Both the position numbers and the translations under genes were made by a program. The notes beneath the pieces were generated by a model that made no database searches, was not told the origin of the DNA, and saw only the letters and a program-made list of their open reading frames with translations. This document shows positions 32,891 through 41,068 of a stretch of 64,000 nt of DNA, piece after piece; the first letter of the stretch is position 1, and every line of letters begins with the position of its first letter. The stretch is from Sulfuritalea sp. Lineage in GTDB: Bacteria > Pseudomonadota > Gammaproteobacteria > Burkholderiales > Rhodocyclaceae. Where the stretch lies: positions 1 through 64,000 of the forward strand of contig JADJVS010000001.1 of assembly GCA_016710465.1 (NCBI GenBank), read 5' to 3'.

Positions 32891-33411
32891 GCTTCGGCTC
32901 CGGTAATGTCGATCCAGGCTGTATAGAGGGCCGCGCAGCCAAGAAGGAAGAAGGATGGCACCATCGGCAGGTAGCCGTACCAGGTGGGCAGGTTAAGCAG
33001 CATCGAGGCATCGCCACTGTCGCGCAGATCGAGCATGCCCAGGGTGATGCGCCAGGCGAAGACGAAGCCGGCGACGGACAAGGCCAGGCTGGCGACGATA
33101 TCGCAGGCGCGATTGAATTTCTTCGGCGCGTGGACGGTGAAGAAGTCTACGATGATGTGGCCGCGGATCATCTGGCAGAAAGGCAACGCCATGGTCACGG
33201 CAACCGCCGACATCATCTGCACCAACTCGTAGTCGCCGAGGATCGGCGTGCTGAACAGGCTGCGGCCGACAATGCTCGTCAAGGACATCAGGGACATCAG
33301 GATCAGCGTGATACCCGAGCCGACCGCGAAGGCGCGACAAACCTTGTTCAGCACCCGGCCCACCAATGCGGTCGGCTCGGCATCCTTGTCGACATAGAGG
33401 GCGTCAGCCAT
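32887..33411 (-). CDS. dctQ: TRAP transporter small permease (DctQ)
   Basis: This 174-residue four-helix membrane protein begins at ATG 33411. Hydrophobic segments lie near 27-50, 65-82, 105-125 and 147-167, with the loop RGHIIVDFFTVHAPKK near 84-99 typical of DctQ. It forms the membrane complex with DctM. A strong terminator hairpin (33456-33492) separates it from dctP, which should make its expression lower than that of dctP. Confidence 0.9.
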   Translation of the reverse strand: MADALYVDKDAEPTALVGRVLNKVCRAFAVGSGITLILMSLMSLTSIVGRSLFSTPILGDYELVQMMSAVAVTMALPFCQMIRGHIIVDFFTVHAPKKFNRACDIVASLALSVAGFVFAWRITLGMLDLRDSGDASMLLNLPTWYGYLPMVPSFFLLGCAALYTAWIDITGAEA

Positions 33412-33455
33412 CTTTTTCTCCTTGCGTTCCGTCCGCGACGCAGGTCGGGGACGGC

Positions 33456-33492
33456 AAAAAAACGCCGGGGCCGGCAGTGCCGGCACCCGGCG
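33456..33492 (-). terminator. Intrinsic terminator/attenuator between dctP and dctQ
   Basis: On the minus strand CGCCGGGTGCCGGCA, a one-base loop C, TGCCGGCCCCGGCG, and then seven T residues. This is a near-ideal Rho-independent terminator placed inside the operon, about 15 bases past the dctP stop. Confidence 0.85.
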
Positions 33493-33506
33493 GTGCGTCG
33501 TGCTGC

Positions 33507-34538
33507 TTACTTGGTGTGCTTCTTGATCAGGTCCTGAGCCGCCTTGAACAGCTTGGGACCGTCGTGGCCGGCCTTGGTCATGTTGGCCATCCACTCGTCA
33601 TCGAGCGCTCCGCTGGCCTTCTTCCATTTTTCAAGTTCCGAAGCCGGGATAACGTTGATGGTCATGCCCGCAGCCTTGCTCTTCTCGCGGCCGGGGCCGT
33701 CGTCGGCTTCCTGCACACGCCCGGCCATGGCCGAGAACTCGATGCCGGAGTTGTTGTCGATCACTTTCTTCAGGTCAGCCGGCAGGGAGTCGTACTTGGC
33801 CTTGTTCATGGCGATGGTGAACACCGTGGTATAGAGCGCCGGGAACTTCGGGTCCGTTTCCGCACCGAACTTGGCGATTTCATTGACCTTGATGCTCGGC
33901 ACCACCTGATAGGGAATCACCGCACCTTCGATGACGCCCTTGGACAGCGCCTCGGGCACGGCCGGCACCGGCATGCCGACCGGCGTGGCGCCCATCGAGG
34001 CCAGCATCTTGTTGGTCAGGCGGGTCGGGGCGCGGAACTTCATGCCCTTGAAGTCTTCCATGGTCTTCATCTGCTTCTTGGTGGTGAACAGGTAGCCAGG
34101 GCCATGAACGTGGACGGCGAGCACCTTGACGTCCTTGAATTCGTGCGCGGCGTACTGCTGGGTGAATTCCCAGGCGGCGCGGCTGGTGGCTTCCGCCTTG
34201 GTCATGGTGAAGGGCAGCTCGAAGACTTCCGACATCGGGAAGCGGTTGGCCGAGTAGCCGAGCACGGTCCACACCACGTCGGCGACGCCATCCTTGGCCT
34301 GGTCGTAGAGCTGCGGCGGCGTGCCACCGAGCTGCATGGCCGGATAGATCTGGCACTTGATGCGGTTGTTGGAATCCTTGCCCAGCTTGGCACACCACGG
34401 CTCGAAGACGCCGGTATGGATGAAGGTCTGGGCCGAAAGGAAGTGATGCACCTTGAGGGTGACCTCCTGAGCCTGAACCGCGAAGGCGGTGCCGGCGATC
34501 GATGCGGCAATCAGGGTTTTTGCAAACAGCTTTTTCAT
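33507..34538 (-). CDS. dctP: TRAP transporter periplasmic substrate-binding protein (DctP)
   Basis: This 343-residue protein has a signal peptide (1-23, cleaved after AVQA) and a DctP-type solute-binding fold, with VTLKVHHFLSAQ near 26, MKFRAPTRLTNKMLAS near 147 (the substrate-carboxylate Arg region) and GVIEGAVIPYQVV near 183. It follows padJ and its own promoter region carries FNR-, TetR-, TGCA- and GATACA-type sites. The location implies an aromatic acid such as phenylacetate as the substrate; the fold alone does not prove it. Confidence 0.92.
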   Translation of the reverse strand: MKKLFAKTLIAASIAGTAFAVQAQEVTLKVHHFLSAQTFIHTGVFEPWCAKLGKDSNNRIKCQIYPAMQLGGTPPQLYDQAKDGVADVVWTVLGYSANRFPMSEVFELPFTMTKAEATSRAAWEFTQQYAAHEFKDVKVLAVHVHGPGYLFTTKKQMKTMEDFKGMKFRAPTRLTNKMLASMGATPVGMPVPAVPEALSKGVIEGAVIPYQVVPSIKVNEIAKFGAETDPKFPALYTTVFTIAMNKAKYDSLPADLKKVIDNNSGIEFSAMAGRVQEADDGPGREKSKAAGMTINVIPASELEKWKKASGALDDEWMANMTKAGHDGPKLFKAAQDLIKKHTK

Positions 34539-34604
34539 CTACGTCTCCTCTTTGATGGCGGCGTCGCCGCCTTATTGAAATGACCGAACTCGCCCTAAAA
34601 CCAG

Positions 34605-34614
34605 TGATACAAAA
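34605..34614. promoter_or_regulatory. GATACA-type candidate PaaX-like operator in the dctP leader
   Basis: TGATACAAAA, reading TTTTGTATCA on the minus strand. The same core is found at 46299-46310, 47402-47411 and 47431-47440. Confidence 0.45.
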
Positions 34615-34678
34615 ATCAATACACCTTATAGCATATCGAGAATTAATTCGCTACAAAACAATCAGATAGATTGGATAG

Positions 34679-34692
34679 TGCAGTATAGTGCC
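34679..34692 (+). promoter_or_regulatory. TGCA-type candidate BzdR/BoxR site upstream of dctP
   Basis: TGCAGTATAGTGCC differs from the 6358 site at one base and is followed by CTGTTAC, compare CTGTACC after the 6479 site. Confidence 0.5.
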
Positions 34693-34728
34693 TGTTACGA
34701 TTTGCGATTTGAGCAAAATACTACACTA

Positions 34729-34738
34729 ACCGCTCGGT
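34729..34738. promoter_or_regulatory. ACCGCTCGGT TetR-type site in the dctP promoter
   Basis: The site matches the operators at 24922 and 25040 in its ACCGNTCGGT core. Confidence 0.45.
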
Positions 34739-34759
34739 GAATTGTTTGATTTCCAGCAA

Positions 34760-36079
34760 CTATTTCGGCCGCCGGTCGATCACCCGACGGGCCTTGCCGA
34801 CGAGCGTCCGCTCGACCTTGTCGGTCTCGACTACATGCACCGTCGACGACACCCCGACCAGCACCTTGATCCGGTGCTCGACCTCACCTCCGATCTCCTT
34901 GCGCTGCTGTTCGGTGATCCTGTCCGACAGATCGGCGCGCACTTCGACATAGACGTCGAGTTTGTCCAGATGGCCATCGCGGGTGACCTGCAGTTGGTAC
35001 TGGGCGCATAGCTTCGGATGCTTGAGCAGGATCTCCTCGATCTGCGTCGGAAACACGTTCACGCCGCGGATGATCAGCATGTCGTCGCTGCGCCCGGTGA
35101 TCTTTTCCATCCGCCGCATGGTGCGCGCCGTGCCGGGCAGCAGGCGCGTCAGGTCGCGGGTGCGGTAGCGGATGATGGGCAGCGCTTCCTTGGACAGCGA
35201 GGTGAACACCAGTTCGCCCATTTCGCCGTCGTCCAGCACCTTGCCGGTTTCGGGGTGGATGATTTCGGGGTAGAAATGGTCCTCCCAGATGGTTGGGCCG
35301 TCCTTGGTTTCGGCGCACTCGCAGGCCACGCCCGGGCCCATGACTTCGGAAAGGCCGTAGATATCCACAGCGTCGATGTTGAGGCGTTCCTCGATCTCGC
35401 GGCGCATTTCGTTGGTCCAGGGCTCGGCGCCAAAGAGGCCGACACGCAGGCTGGTTTCGCGCGGATTGATGCCGAGCTTGATCATTTCGTCGGCGATGGT
35501 CAGCACATACGACGGCGTGCAGCAGATCATGGTCGGCTTGAAGTCCTGGATCAACTGAATCTGCTTTTCGGTCTGGCCGCCGGACATCGGGATCACCGTC
35601 GCCCCCAGGGCTTCGCCGCCGTAATGGGCGCCGAGGCCGCCGGTGAACAGGCCGTAACCGTAGGAATTGAGGATCATGTCATCGGCGCTGCCGCCGGCGG
35701 CACGCATCGAGCGCGCCATCAACTGGGCCCACATCGCGATGTCGTTCTTCGTGTAGCCGACCACCGTCGGCTTGCCCGTGGTGCCCGACGAGGCGTGGAT
35801 GCGCACCACGTCGCGCATTGGCGCCGCAAACATGCCAAAGGGATAAGTATCACGCAGGTCGGCCTTGGTGGTGAAGGGAAACTTCGCCAGGTCCGAGATC
35901 TGTTTCAGGTCATCCGGGTGCACCCCGGCGGCGTCGTATTTCTTGCGGTAATGCGGCACGTTGTCGTAAGCGTGCCTGATCGACCACTTCATGCGTTCGA
36001 GTTGCACCGACCGCAGCTCGTCCTTGCTCGCCTTCTCGATGGCTTCCAGGCCCTTGCCCGGCGAATTCTTTGCGCTCAC
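34760..36079 (-). CDS. padJ: PadJ, phenylacetate-CoA ligase
   Basis: This 439-residue PaaK-family ligase starts with GTG 36079. It has ASSGTTGKPTVVGYT near residue 95, YGLSEVMGPG near 236, RYRTRDLTRLLPGT near 301 and TGRSDDMLIIRGVNVFPTQ near 331, and a C-terminal Lys in TLVGKARRV. It converts phenylacetate, ATP and CoA to phenylacetyl-CoA. It is placed last in the pad operon, 17 bases after padI, as in Azoarcus evansii padBCDEFGHIJ. The product feeds PadBCD. Confidence 0.92.
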   Translation of the reverse strand: MSAKNSPGKGLEAIEKASKDELRSVQLERMKWSIRHAYDNVPHYRKKYDAAGVHPDDLKQISDLAKFPFTTKADLRDTYPFGMFAAPMRDVVRIHASSGTTGKPTVVGYTKNDIAMWAQLMARSMRAAGGSADDMILNSYGYGLFTGGLGAHYGGEALGATVIPMSGGQTEKQIQLIQDFKPTMICCTPSYVLTIADEMIKLGINPRETSLRVGLFGAEPWTNEMRREIEERLNIDAVDIYGLSEVMGPGVACECAETKDGPTIWEDHFYPEIIHPETGKVLDDGEMGELVFTSLSKEALPIIRYRTRDLTRLLPGTARTMRRMEKITGRSDDMLIIRGVNVFPTQIEEILLKHPKLCAQYQLQVTRDGHLDKLDVYVEVRADLSDRITEQQRKEIGGEVEHRIKVLVGVSSTVHVVETDKVERTLVGKARRVIDRRPK

Positions 36080-36096
36080 CCCTGCTCCCCCCTTGC

Positions 36097-37437
36097 TTAA
36101 GCCCTGTGGGCCATTTGTTTCACGAAATTGAGATTCTCCACGACCTTGCCCTGAATGTGTGAAATCTGATCCTCGCTGAGATGGCGGAAGCGGCCCATGG
36201 CCTTCAGATAGTCGGTCACCGGCAGCGGCTCATCGACCGGCCGCGTGAAACGCAGGCCGCCGGCGCGGGTGTACTCCCAGAGCATGACGAAATTGGTTTC
36301 CACGGCCTTCCTCGCCACCTCCATGTTCTGGTCGGTCGGAAAGCGCCAGCCGGTGGTGCAAGGCGAATACACGTGCAGGTAGGCGAAACCGCGCTTGGAG
36401 GCCGCGATGGCCTTGTCCAGCTTGTCGTAGAGGTCCTCCATGTAGGCCGTGGAGGCCGTGGCGACATACTCGCAGCGGTGATTCACCATGATCAGCGGCA
36501 GGTTCTTGGCGTCCTGGGTCTTGCCCTGCGAAGGCAGGCCGCCGGAGCCGGTGCCCTGCCCCACCGGCGTGGTCGAAGTCCAGGCGCCGTAGGGCGTGCA
36601 GCTCGACCGCTGCATGCCGGTGTTCATGTAGCCCTCGTTGTCCACCACCATGAACAGGATCTGCTCGTTGCGTTCGGCCGCGCCCGAGAGCGACTGGAAG
36701 CCGACATCCGACGCCCCGCCGTCACCGGCGATGGCCAGCGCCGTGACCTCGCGGCCGATGCGCTTGTAGTGGCGCTTGACCCCGGCCAGCATCGGCGCGG
36801 TATTGGTCAGCAGCGGATGGAAGACCGGCACCTTGGTCCCCGTGGTGCCGTTGAAACCCACCGAGCCCATGCCCGGCACGCAGCCGGGGGGCGTCGCCAG
36901 CACCGTATCCGGCCCGACCCGGCGCAGGGTGTGGCGCATCAGGAGTTCGGTGTTGCAACCCTGGCAGCCGGCCAGGCCCGGCGCGAACAGGTCTTCCCAG
37001 TCGCCGACCTCGTTGTAGATGCGCGAGGTGGTAACGAGCTTCAAGGCGTCGTGCGGGCAGGCGCTGACACAGGCTGGGCTTCCATCGCACATGTCGCACT
37101 TGGCGACACGGCCGCTGGCCTCGTCCAGGGCGATGCCGGCGTAGGCGCAGCCGACGGTGCATAGCAGGCAATCGACGCACTTGTCGCCATTCCAGTCGAT
37201 CACCCCGCTGGCGTAGTCCTTGCCCAGGGCGCCGGCCGGGCAGACCGTGACGCATTTCGGATCGCCGCACTGGCGGCACAGCGCCAGCTCGAAACCTTCA
37301 GCCGCGTTGCCGGCGATCTGGAGGCGCGAGCGTGAAATCTCCGTAGTCCCGGTCTTGGCCGTGGCGCAGGCCGTCATGCAGTCGCCGCAGCCGTCGCACT
37401 TGTTGGCGTCGAAGGCGATGGTGTTGAATGCACCCAT
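36097..37437 (-). CDS. padI: PadI, phenylglyoxylate dehydrogenase beta subunit (ThDP) with ferredoxin region
   Basis: This 446-residue subunit has an N-terminal iron-sulfur region (CDGCGDCMTAC near residue 14, CRQCGDPKCVTVCP near 54, CVDCLLCTVGC near 87 and CDMCDGSPACVSACP near 114). The ThDP-binding domain follows with GDGGASDVGFQSLSG near 234 and DNEGYMNTGMQRS near 265. With PadE, F, G and H it oxidises phenylglyoxylate and CoA to benzoyl-CoA and CO2 with reduction of NAD+. Confidence 0.93.
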   Translation of the reverse strand: MGAFNTIAFDANKCDGCGDCMTACATAKTGTTEISRSRLQIAGNAAEGFELALCRQCGDPKCVTVCPAGALGKDYASGVIDWNGDKCVDCLLCTVGCAYAGIALDEASGRVAKCDMCDGSPACVSACPHDALKLVTTSRIYNEVGDWEDLFAPGLAGCQGCNTELLMRHTLRRVGPDTVLATPPGCVPGMGSVGFNGTTGTKVPVFHPLLTNTAPMLAGVKRHYKRIGREVTALAIAGDGGASDVGFQSLSGAAERNEQILFMVVDNEGYMNTGMQRSSCTPYGAWTSTTPVGQGTGSGGLPSQGKTQDAKNLPLIMVNHRCEYVATASTAYMEDLYDKLDKAIAASKRGFAYLHVYSPCTTGWRFPTDQNMEVARKAVETNFVMLWEYTRAGGLRFTRPVDEPLPVTDYLKAMGRFRHLSEDQISHIQGKVVENLNFVKQMAHRA

Positions 37438-37439
37438 GT

Positions 37440-38711
37440 TTATCTCCAGGTCAGCGACATGATTTCCCGGGCCGATTTCATCGGCTCGGCGAGGAAGTGT
37501 TCCCTGACCGGGCTCAGGTCGATGCGACGCAGGATCAACTGACTCATCACGCCGGCGTCGAAGAACTCATTGACGCCGTAGATGCCGGTCAGTCGGCCCT
37601 CGTGGAAAATCACCTTGAGGTAGCGGCCGCTGGCTTCATCGAAACGGGTGACCACCTCGCCGCCCTCGGGCACCTTGCTGGAGCCAACCGATATCGCGTG
37701 GCGACCGAAGAAGTGGTAGGTATTCACCGGAATCCCGCCGGGGTAGTCCTTGATGCCGGGGTCGCCGGCCATGGCCATGCCGGCGATGCGACCCTGCTCG
37801 GCGGCGTCGGGCAGGATCGCGTTCATCACCTTGGTGTCGGAATAGAAGCTCTTCGCCTGGGCGCAGTCGCCGGCGGCAAAGACGTTGGGCACGCTGGTCT
37901 GCATGCGCTCGCCGACCAGGATGCCCTTGTCGCGCTCGACGGCAGCGCCCTCGCCGGTGAGGAAGTCCATGTTGGGCCGCACGCCTGTCGCCACCAGCAG
38001 CAGGTCGGCTTCCAGGGTGGCGCCGCTTTCCAGCGTGATCGTGGCGCCCGGGGTGGCAAACGCGGAAGATGGCGCCAGCTTGACCACCCGGCTGCCGGTG
38101 AGGATGGTGGCGCCGTTGTCGGTGAAGGCCTTTTCGATCAGGGCGGCGGCCGTGGCATCGAAATAACCGTCGGTCAGTTGCTTGGCCATCTCGACAATGG
38201 TGACTTTGGCCCCGGCTTTGACCAGGTTCTCGGCGGCATGCATGCCGACCAGGCCGGCGCCCATCACCACCGCCTGCTTCGAGGCTTTCATGGCGGCATT
38301 CAGTTTGGTGGCGTCGTCCAGCGTGCGCAGCACGTGGTAGCTGACCTGGGCTATGCCCGGAATCGGCGGGATCGCGGGCGAGGCGCCGGTGGCGAGGAGG
38401 ATTTTTTCATAGGCGATCTGGCTGCCGTCGGCCAGTTCCGCCGTGTTGCGCGCCGGATGCAATGCCTTCAATGCCGTGCCCCGCCTGAGGCTGATCTGGT
38501 GCCGGGCGAAGAATTTCTCGTCGCGCAGGAAGACCGTGTCCGGCGCGGAACGGCCCGAGACGACGTAGGGCAGCACGGTGGGCGAGTAGGGCAGGTGCGC
38601 ATCGCGCGTGAGCATCGTCAGGCTGCCGTCCGTGTCGTGCATGCGGATCGCGGTGAGGGCTTCGAGCGCGGCGTGGCTGCTGCCGACGACCAGGTATTTC
38701 GTGGTTTCCAT
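37440..38711 (-). CDS. padH: PadH, FAD/NAD-dependent electron-transfer subunit of phenylglyoxylate dehydrogenase
   Basis: I chose ATG 38711 (METTKYLVVG), giving 423 residues; a longer upstream frame overlaps padG and is not needed. The N-terminal dinucleotide fold KYLVVGSSHAALEAL has a loose GxSxxA motif, followed by a second motif VVMGAGLVGMHAAENLVKAG near 145-164. The FAD-binding motif VFAAGDCAQ lies near 277. It passes electrons from the ThDP module to NAD+. The start lies two bases after the padG stop. Confidence 0.9.
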   Translation of the reverse strand: METTKYLVVGSSHAALEALTAIRMHDTDGSLTMLTRDAHLPYSPTVLPYVVSGRSAPDTVFLRDEKFFARHQISLRRGTALKALHPARNTAELADGSQIAYEKILLATGASPAIPPIPGIAQVSYHVLRTLDDATKLNAAMKASKQAVVMGAGLVGMHAAENLVKAGAKVTIVEMAKQLTDGYFDATAAALIEKAFTDNGATILTGSRVVKLAPSSAFATPGATITLESGATLEADLLLVATGVRPNMDFLTGEGAAVERDKGILVGERMQTSVPNVFAAGDCAQAKSFYSDTKVMNAILPDAAEQGRIAGMAMAGDPGIKDYPGGIPVNTYHFFGRHAISVGSSKVPEGGEVVTRFDEASGRYLKVIFHEGRLTGIYGVNEFFDAGVMSQLILRRIDLSPVREHFLAEPMKSAREIMSLTWR

Positions 38712-38713
38712 GC

Positions 38714-39976
38714 TCAGTCCTTCTCGTTGAGCCAGACCGGCTCGGTGCTCATCGTGGCGCCGCCGAGCAGGGCTTCGGTGGCGTCGATCACGCGATGGAA
38801 ATGCGCCGTGGTGATGTCGGCGCCGGCCAGGCCGCCAATGAAGCTTTGCGCGGGGAGCATTTTTCCGGTCGCCTGCCCCAGGCGGTAGAGCGCGCCCAGG
38901 GTCTCCTGGTACATGGGCCCGCAGTTCCAGCGAAAGCCCACCGAGCGATCGACCACGCCCAGGGCCTGGATGTTCTTCAGCGACTTGATCAGCGCCTCGA
39001 CGGGGAAGGGGCTGAAGGTCTTGAGCTTGATCAGGCCGACCCGTTTGCCGGCGTCGCGCGCCTCGTCGATGGCGTCCTTGCCGGCGCCGCTCATGCTGCC
39101 CAGGGTCATGATCGCGAACTCGGCATCCTCCATGCGGTAGTCCTCGACCAGCGGCGCGTAGCGGCGGCCGAAGCGTACTGCCCATTCCTCATGCACGTCC
39201 TCGATCACCCGCAGCGAATTCTGCATGCCCTTGCACTGCCCCTTGCGGTAGCGCACAAAGGTCGACGGTCCCTTGCCGGACGAACCGCCGGTCAGCGGAT
39301 CGACCGCCATCGGCCGCAGTGGGTCCAGCGCCACGTGCCAGTTCACGTTCTTGTCGCCCATGAAGGCATCGACCTCGGCCTGGTCGGGCAGCTCGACGCG
39401 CGAGGTGCCGTAGGAAAGATAGTTGCCGTCAAGGCAGACATTCACCGGCAGCATCACGTCGTGATGCTCGGCGATCTTGAAGGCCATGATGGTGGTGTCG
39501 AGCACTTCCTGCACGGTCTCGCAATACACCTGCACCCAGCCCACTTCGCGCACGGTCATCGCGTCCTGGTGGCCGCCCCAGACCGACTGCGGGGTGATGC
39601 CGTCGCGGGTGACGATGGACATGACGATCGGCAGGCGCATGCCCGAGGTGCGGAAGTAGGGCTCGAACATGAAGGCCAGGCCCGGGCCGCAGGTCGCGGT
39701 GTAGGTGCGCGCGCCGGCCAGCGCCCCGCCTTGCAGCACGGAGAGCACCGAGTGCTCGCCCTCGGCATCGACGATGTCGGCATCCATCTTACCGTCGGCG
39801 ATCAGCTTGGCGACATGCTCGACCAGCGAGGACTGCGGCGTGATCGGATACACCGCGACCATGTCCGGGCGGGCCAGGGCCACGCCCAGTGCGGCGGCCT
39901 CGTTGCCTTCGACGAGGATGACTTTCTGTTTGGCAGGCGCCGAACTGGGCGGTTTTTCCAATGTGCTGGTGCTCAT
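38714..39976 (-). CDS. padG: PadG, phenylglyoxylate dehydrogenase alpha subunit
   Basis: This 420-residue protein is the PFOR-type alpha subunit (pyrimidine-binding domain), with YPITPQSSLVEHVAKL near residue 40, EGEHSVLSVLQGGALAGART near 72 and FMFEPYFRTSGMRLPIVMSI near 103. It forms the catalytic core with PadI and PadE. ATG 39976 has a purine-rich CCGGAGG sequence upstream. The 162-base gap to padF contains a GAGTCGG-type repeat, unusual within this otherwise tight operon. Confidence 0.93.
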   Translation of the reverse strand: MSTSTLEKPPSSAPAKQKVILVEGNEAAALGVALARPDMVAVYPITPQSSLVEHVAKLIADGKMDADIVDAEGEHSVLSVLQGGALAGARTYTATCGPGLAFMFEPYFRTSGMRLPIVMSIVTRDGITPQSVWGGHQDAMTVREVGWVQVYCETVQEVLDTTIMAFKIAEHHDVMLPVNVCLDGNYLSYGTSRVELPDQAEVDAFMGDKNVNWHVALDPLRPMAVDPLTGGSSGKGPSTFVRYRKGQCKGMQNSLRVIEDVHEEWAVRFGRRYAPLVEDYRMEDAEFAIMTLGSMSGAGKDAIDEARDAGKRVGLIKLKTFSPFPVEALIKSLKNIQALGVVDRSVGFRWNCGPMYQETLGALYRLGQATGKMLPAQSFIGGLAGADITTAHFHRVIDATEALLGGATMSTEPVWLNEKD

Positions 39977-39992
39977 GCGGCCTCCGGAATTG

Positions 39993-40020
39993 AAGAGTCG
40001 GCGCTGGGGGACGGCGATTT
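39993..40020 (+). repeat. GAGTCGGCGCTGG-type repeat, copy 6, in the padG-padF gap
   Basis: AGAGTCGGCGCTGG then GGGACGGCGATTT. The gap (39977-40138) also repeats CATGCNGCCTCCG three times. Confidence 0.65.
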
Positions 40021-40138
40021 GTCATCATGCCGCTGCCTCCGACATCTCGTGGGTAGTGTTCGTCGGCGCGTCGGCAGCGTGCAGCAATCGCGGACGCTAC
40101 GCCCCCGCTCGCTTCGCTCACGGGTCCCCCTCCGCTGC

Positions 40139-40438
40139 TCATGCTGCCTCCGGGATCATGGTGATCGCGCGCTGCGGGCATTCGTTGGCGCAGATGCCGC
40201 AGCCTTTGCAGGTCTTGAGGTTGAAGTCGAACCAGGCCGGCTTCTCTTCGACGCACTGCACCGGGCAGTAGAGCCAGCACACGGCGCATTTGACGCACTT
40301 GTCGCGATCCACCACCGGCCGCATGCTGCGCCAGTCGCCGGGCAGCATCGGGCTCATGACGGTGGCCACGGGACTCAGGTCGTCGGGCACCTGGGCCTCG
40401 ACGAGATTGAACATCGGATAGTGGGTGTGCCGACTCAT
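40139..40438 (-). CDS. padF: PadF, phenylglyoxylate dehydrogenase ferredoxin (delta) subunit
   Basis: The 99-residue subunit from ATG 40438 has the two-cluster ferredoxin pattern CVKCAVCWLYCPVQC near residues 48-62 and CKGCGICANECPQRAI near 77-92. It wires PadI clusters to PadH. Its start overlaps the padE stop by four bases. Confidence 0.9.
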   Translation of the reverse strand: MSRHTHYPMFNLVEAQVPDDLSPVATVMSPMLPGDWRSMRPVVDRDKCVKCAVCWLYCPVQCVEEKPAWFDFNLKTCKGCGICANECPQRAITMIPEAA

Positions 40439-41007
40439 GCGGCCTCCTTTTGCGCAATGGCATGAACCACGGTCTCGTTGTAGCCGCGCTCCAGCGCGAG
40501 CAGGTTCTGTTTCAGGCCGGCGTCGCGGAAATCGGAATCCTCGAGCGAACGCTTGAGCGCTTCCAGCGACACCACGCCGGTGGTCCTGGCGAAGGCGCCC
40601 AGCATCAGGGTGTTGGTGATGGGCTTCTTGAAGATTTGCAGGGCGATGCCGATCGCGTCGCACAGCCCTACCGTCGCCACGTTGGGCGCGAGCGTGACCT
40701 CGGCCAGCGGCCGGTTGCTGGCCTGGACCAGGGTGCCGCCGGGCTTTAGGCCGGCAAAGATATCGACCGAGCGGGTCAGCGTCGGATCGACGCAGATCAG
40801 GCAGTCGGGGGCGTAGATGTTGGTCAATTGGCGGATCGGCTTGTCGCTGCAGCGCAGAAAGGAGACCACCGGCGCGCCACGTCGCTCGAAACCGAAGGAC
40901 GGGATCGACACCGCGTACTTGCCCTCTTCGAGCAAAGCGGCCGCCAGCATCGCCGCCGCCGTGACGGCGCCCTGCCCGCCTCGTCCATGAAATCGCACTT
41001 CGTACAT
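40435..41007 (-). CDS. padE: PadE, phenylglyoxylate dehydrogenase gamma subunit
   Basis: The 190-residue PFOR gamma subunit begins MYEVRFHGRGGQGAVTAAAM, the classical gamma-domain opening, with PSFGFERRGAPVVSFLR near 36-52 and NTLMLGAFAR near 131. It belongs to the five-subunit benzoyl-CoA-forming oxidoreductase. It follows padD after 61 bases. Confidence 0.92.
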   Translation of the reverse strand: MYEVRFHGRGGQGAVTAAAMLAAALLEEGKYAVSIPSFGFERRGAPVVSFLRCSDKPIRQLTNIYAPDCLICVDPTLTRSVDIFAGLKPGGTLVQASNRPLAEVTLAPNVATVGLCDAIGIALQIFKKPITNTLMLGAFARTTGVVSLEALKRSLEDSDFRDAGLKQNLLALERGYNETVVHAIAQKEAA

Positions 41008-41068
41008 CGCCTCTCCTCCTGTCGACGGAACCTGTCGGTTCCGTCTCGTATGGTGCTAAAGCCTGCGC

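Larger units (their letters stand above)
34539..34759. promoter_or_regulatory. dctP control region with four classes of candidate operator
   Basis: On the minus strand a -10 TAGTAT (34723-34718) predicts a start near 34711. A near-FNR box TTGATTTCCAGCAA (34746-34759) is centred 41.5 bases upstream of that start, the class II activating position. ACCGCTCGGT (34729-34738) lies between them, TGCAGTATAGTGCC (34679-34692) lies about 20-30 bases downstream of the start, and TGATACAAAA (34605-34614) lies further down the leader. The rest is AT-rich with no gene. Confidence 0.55.

Noticed and set aside
37440..39185. A 581-residue padH with an N-terminal extension
   Set aside because: The extension overlaps padG in another frame and lacks motifs; ATG 38711 starts directly with the dinucleotide-binding fold.
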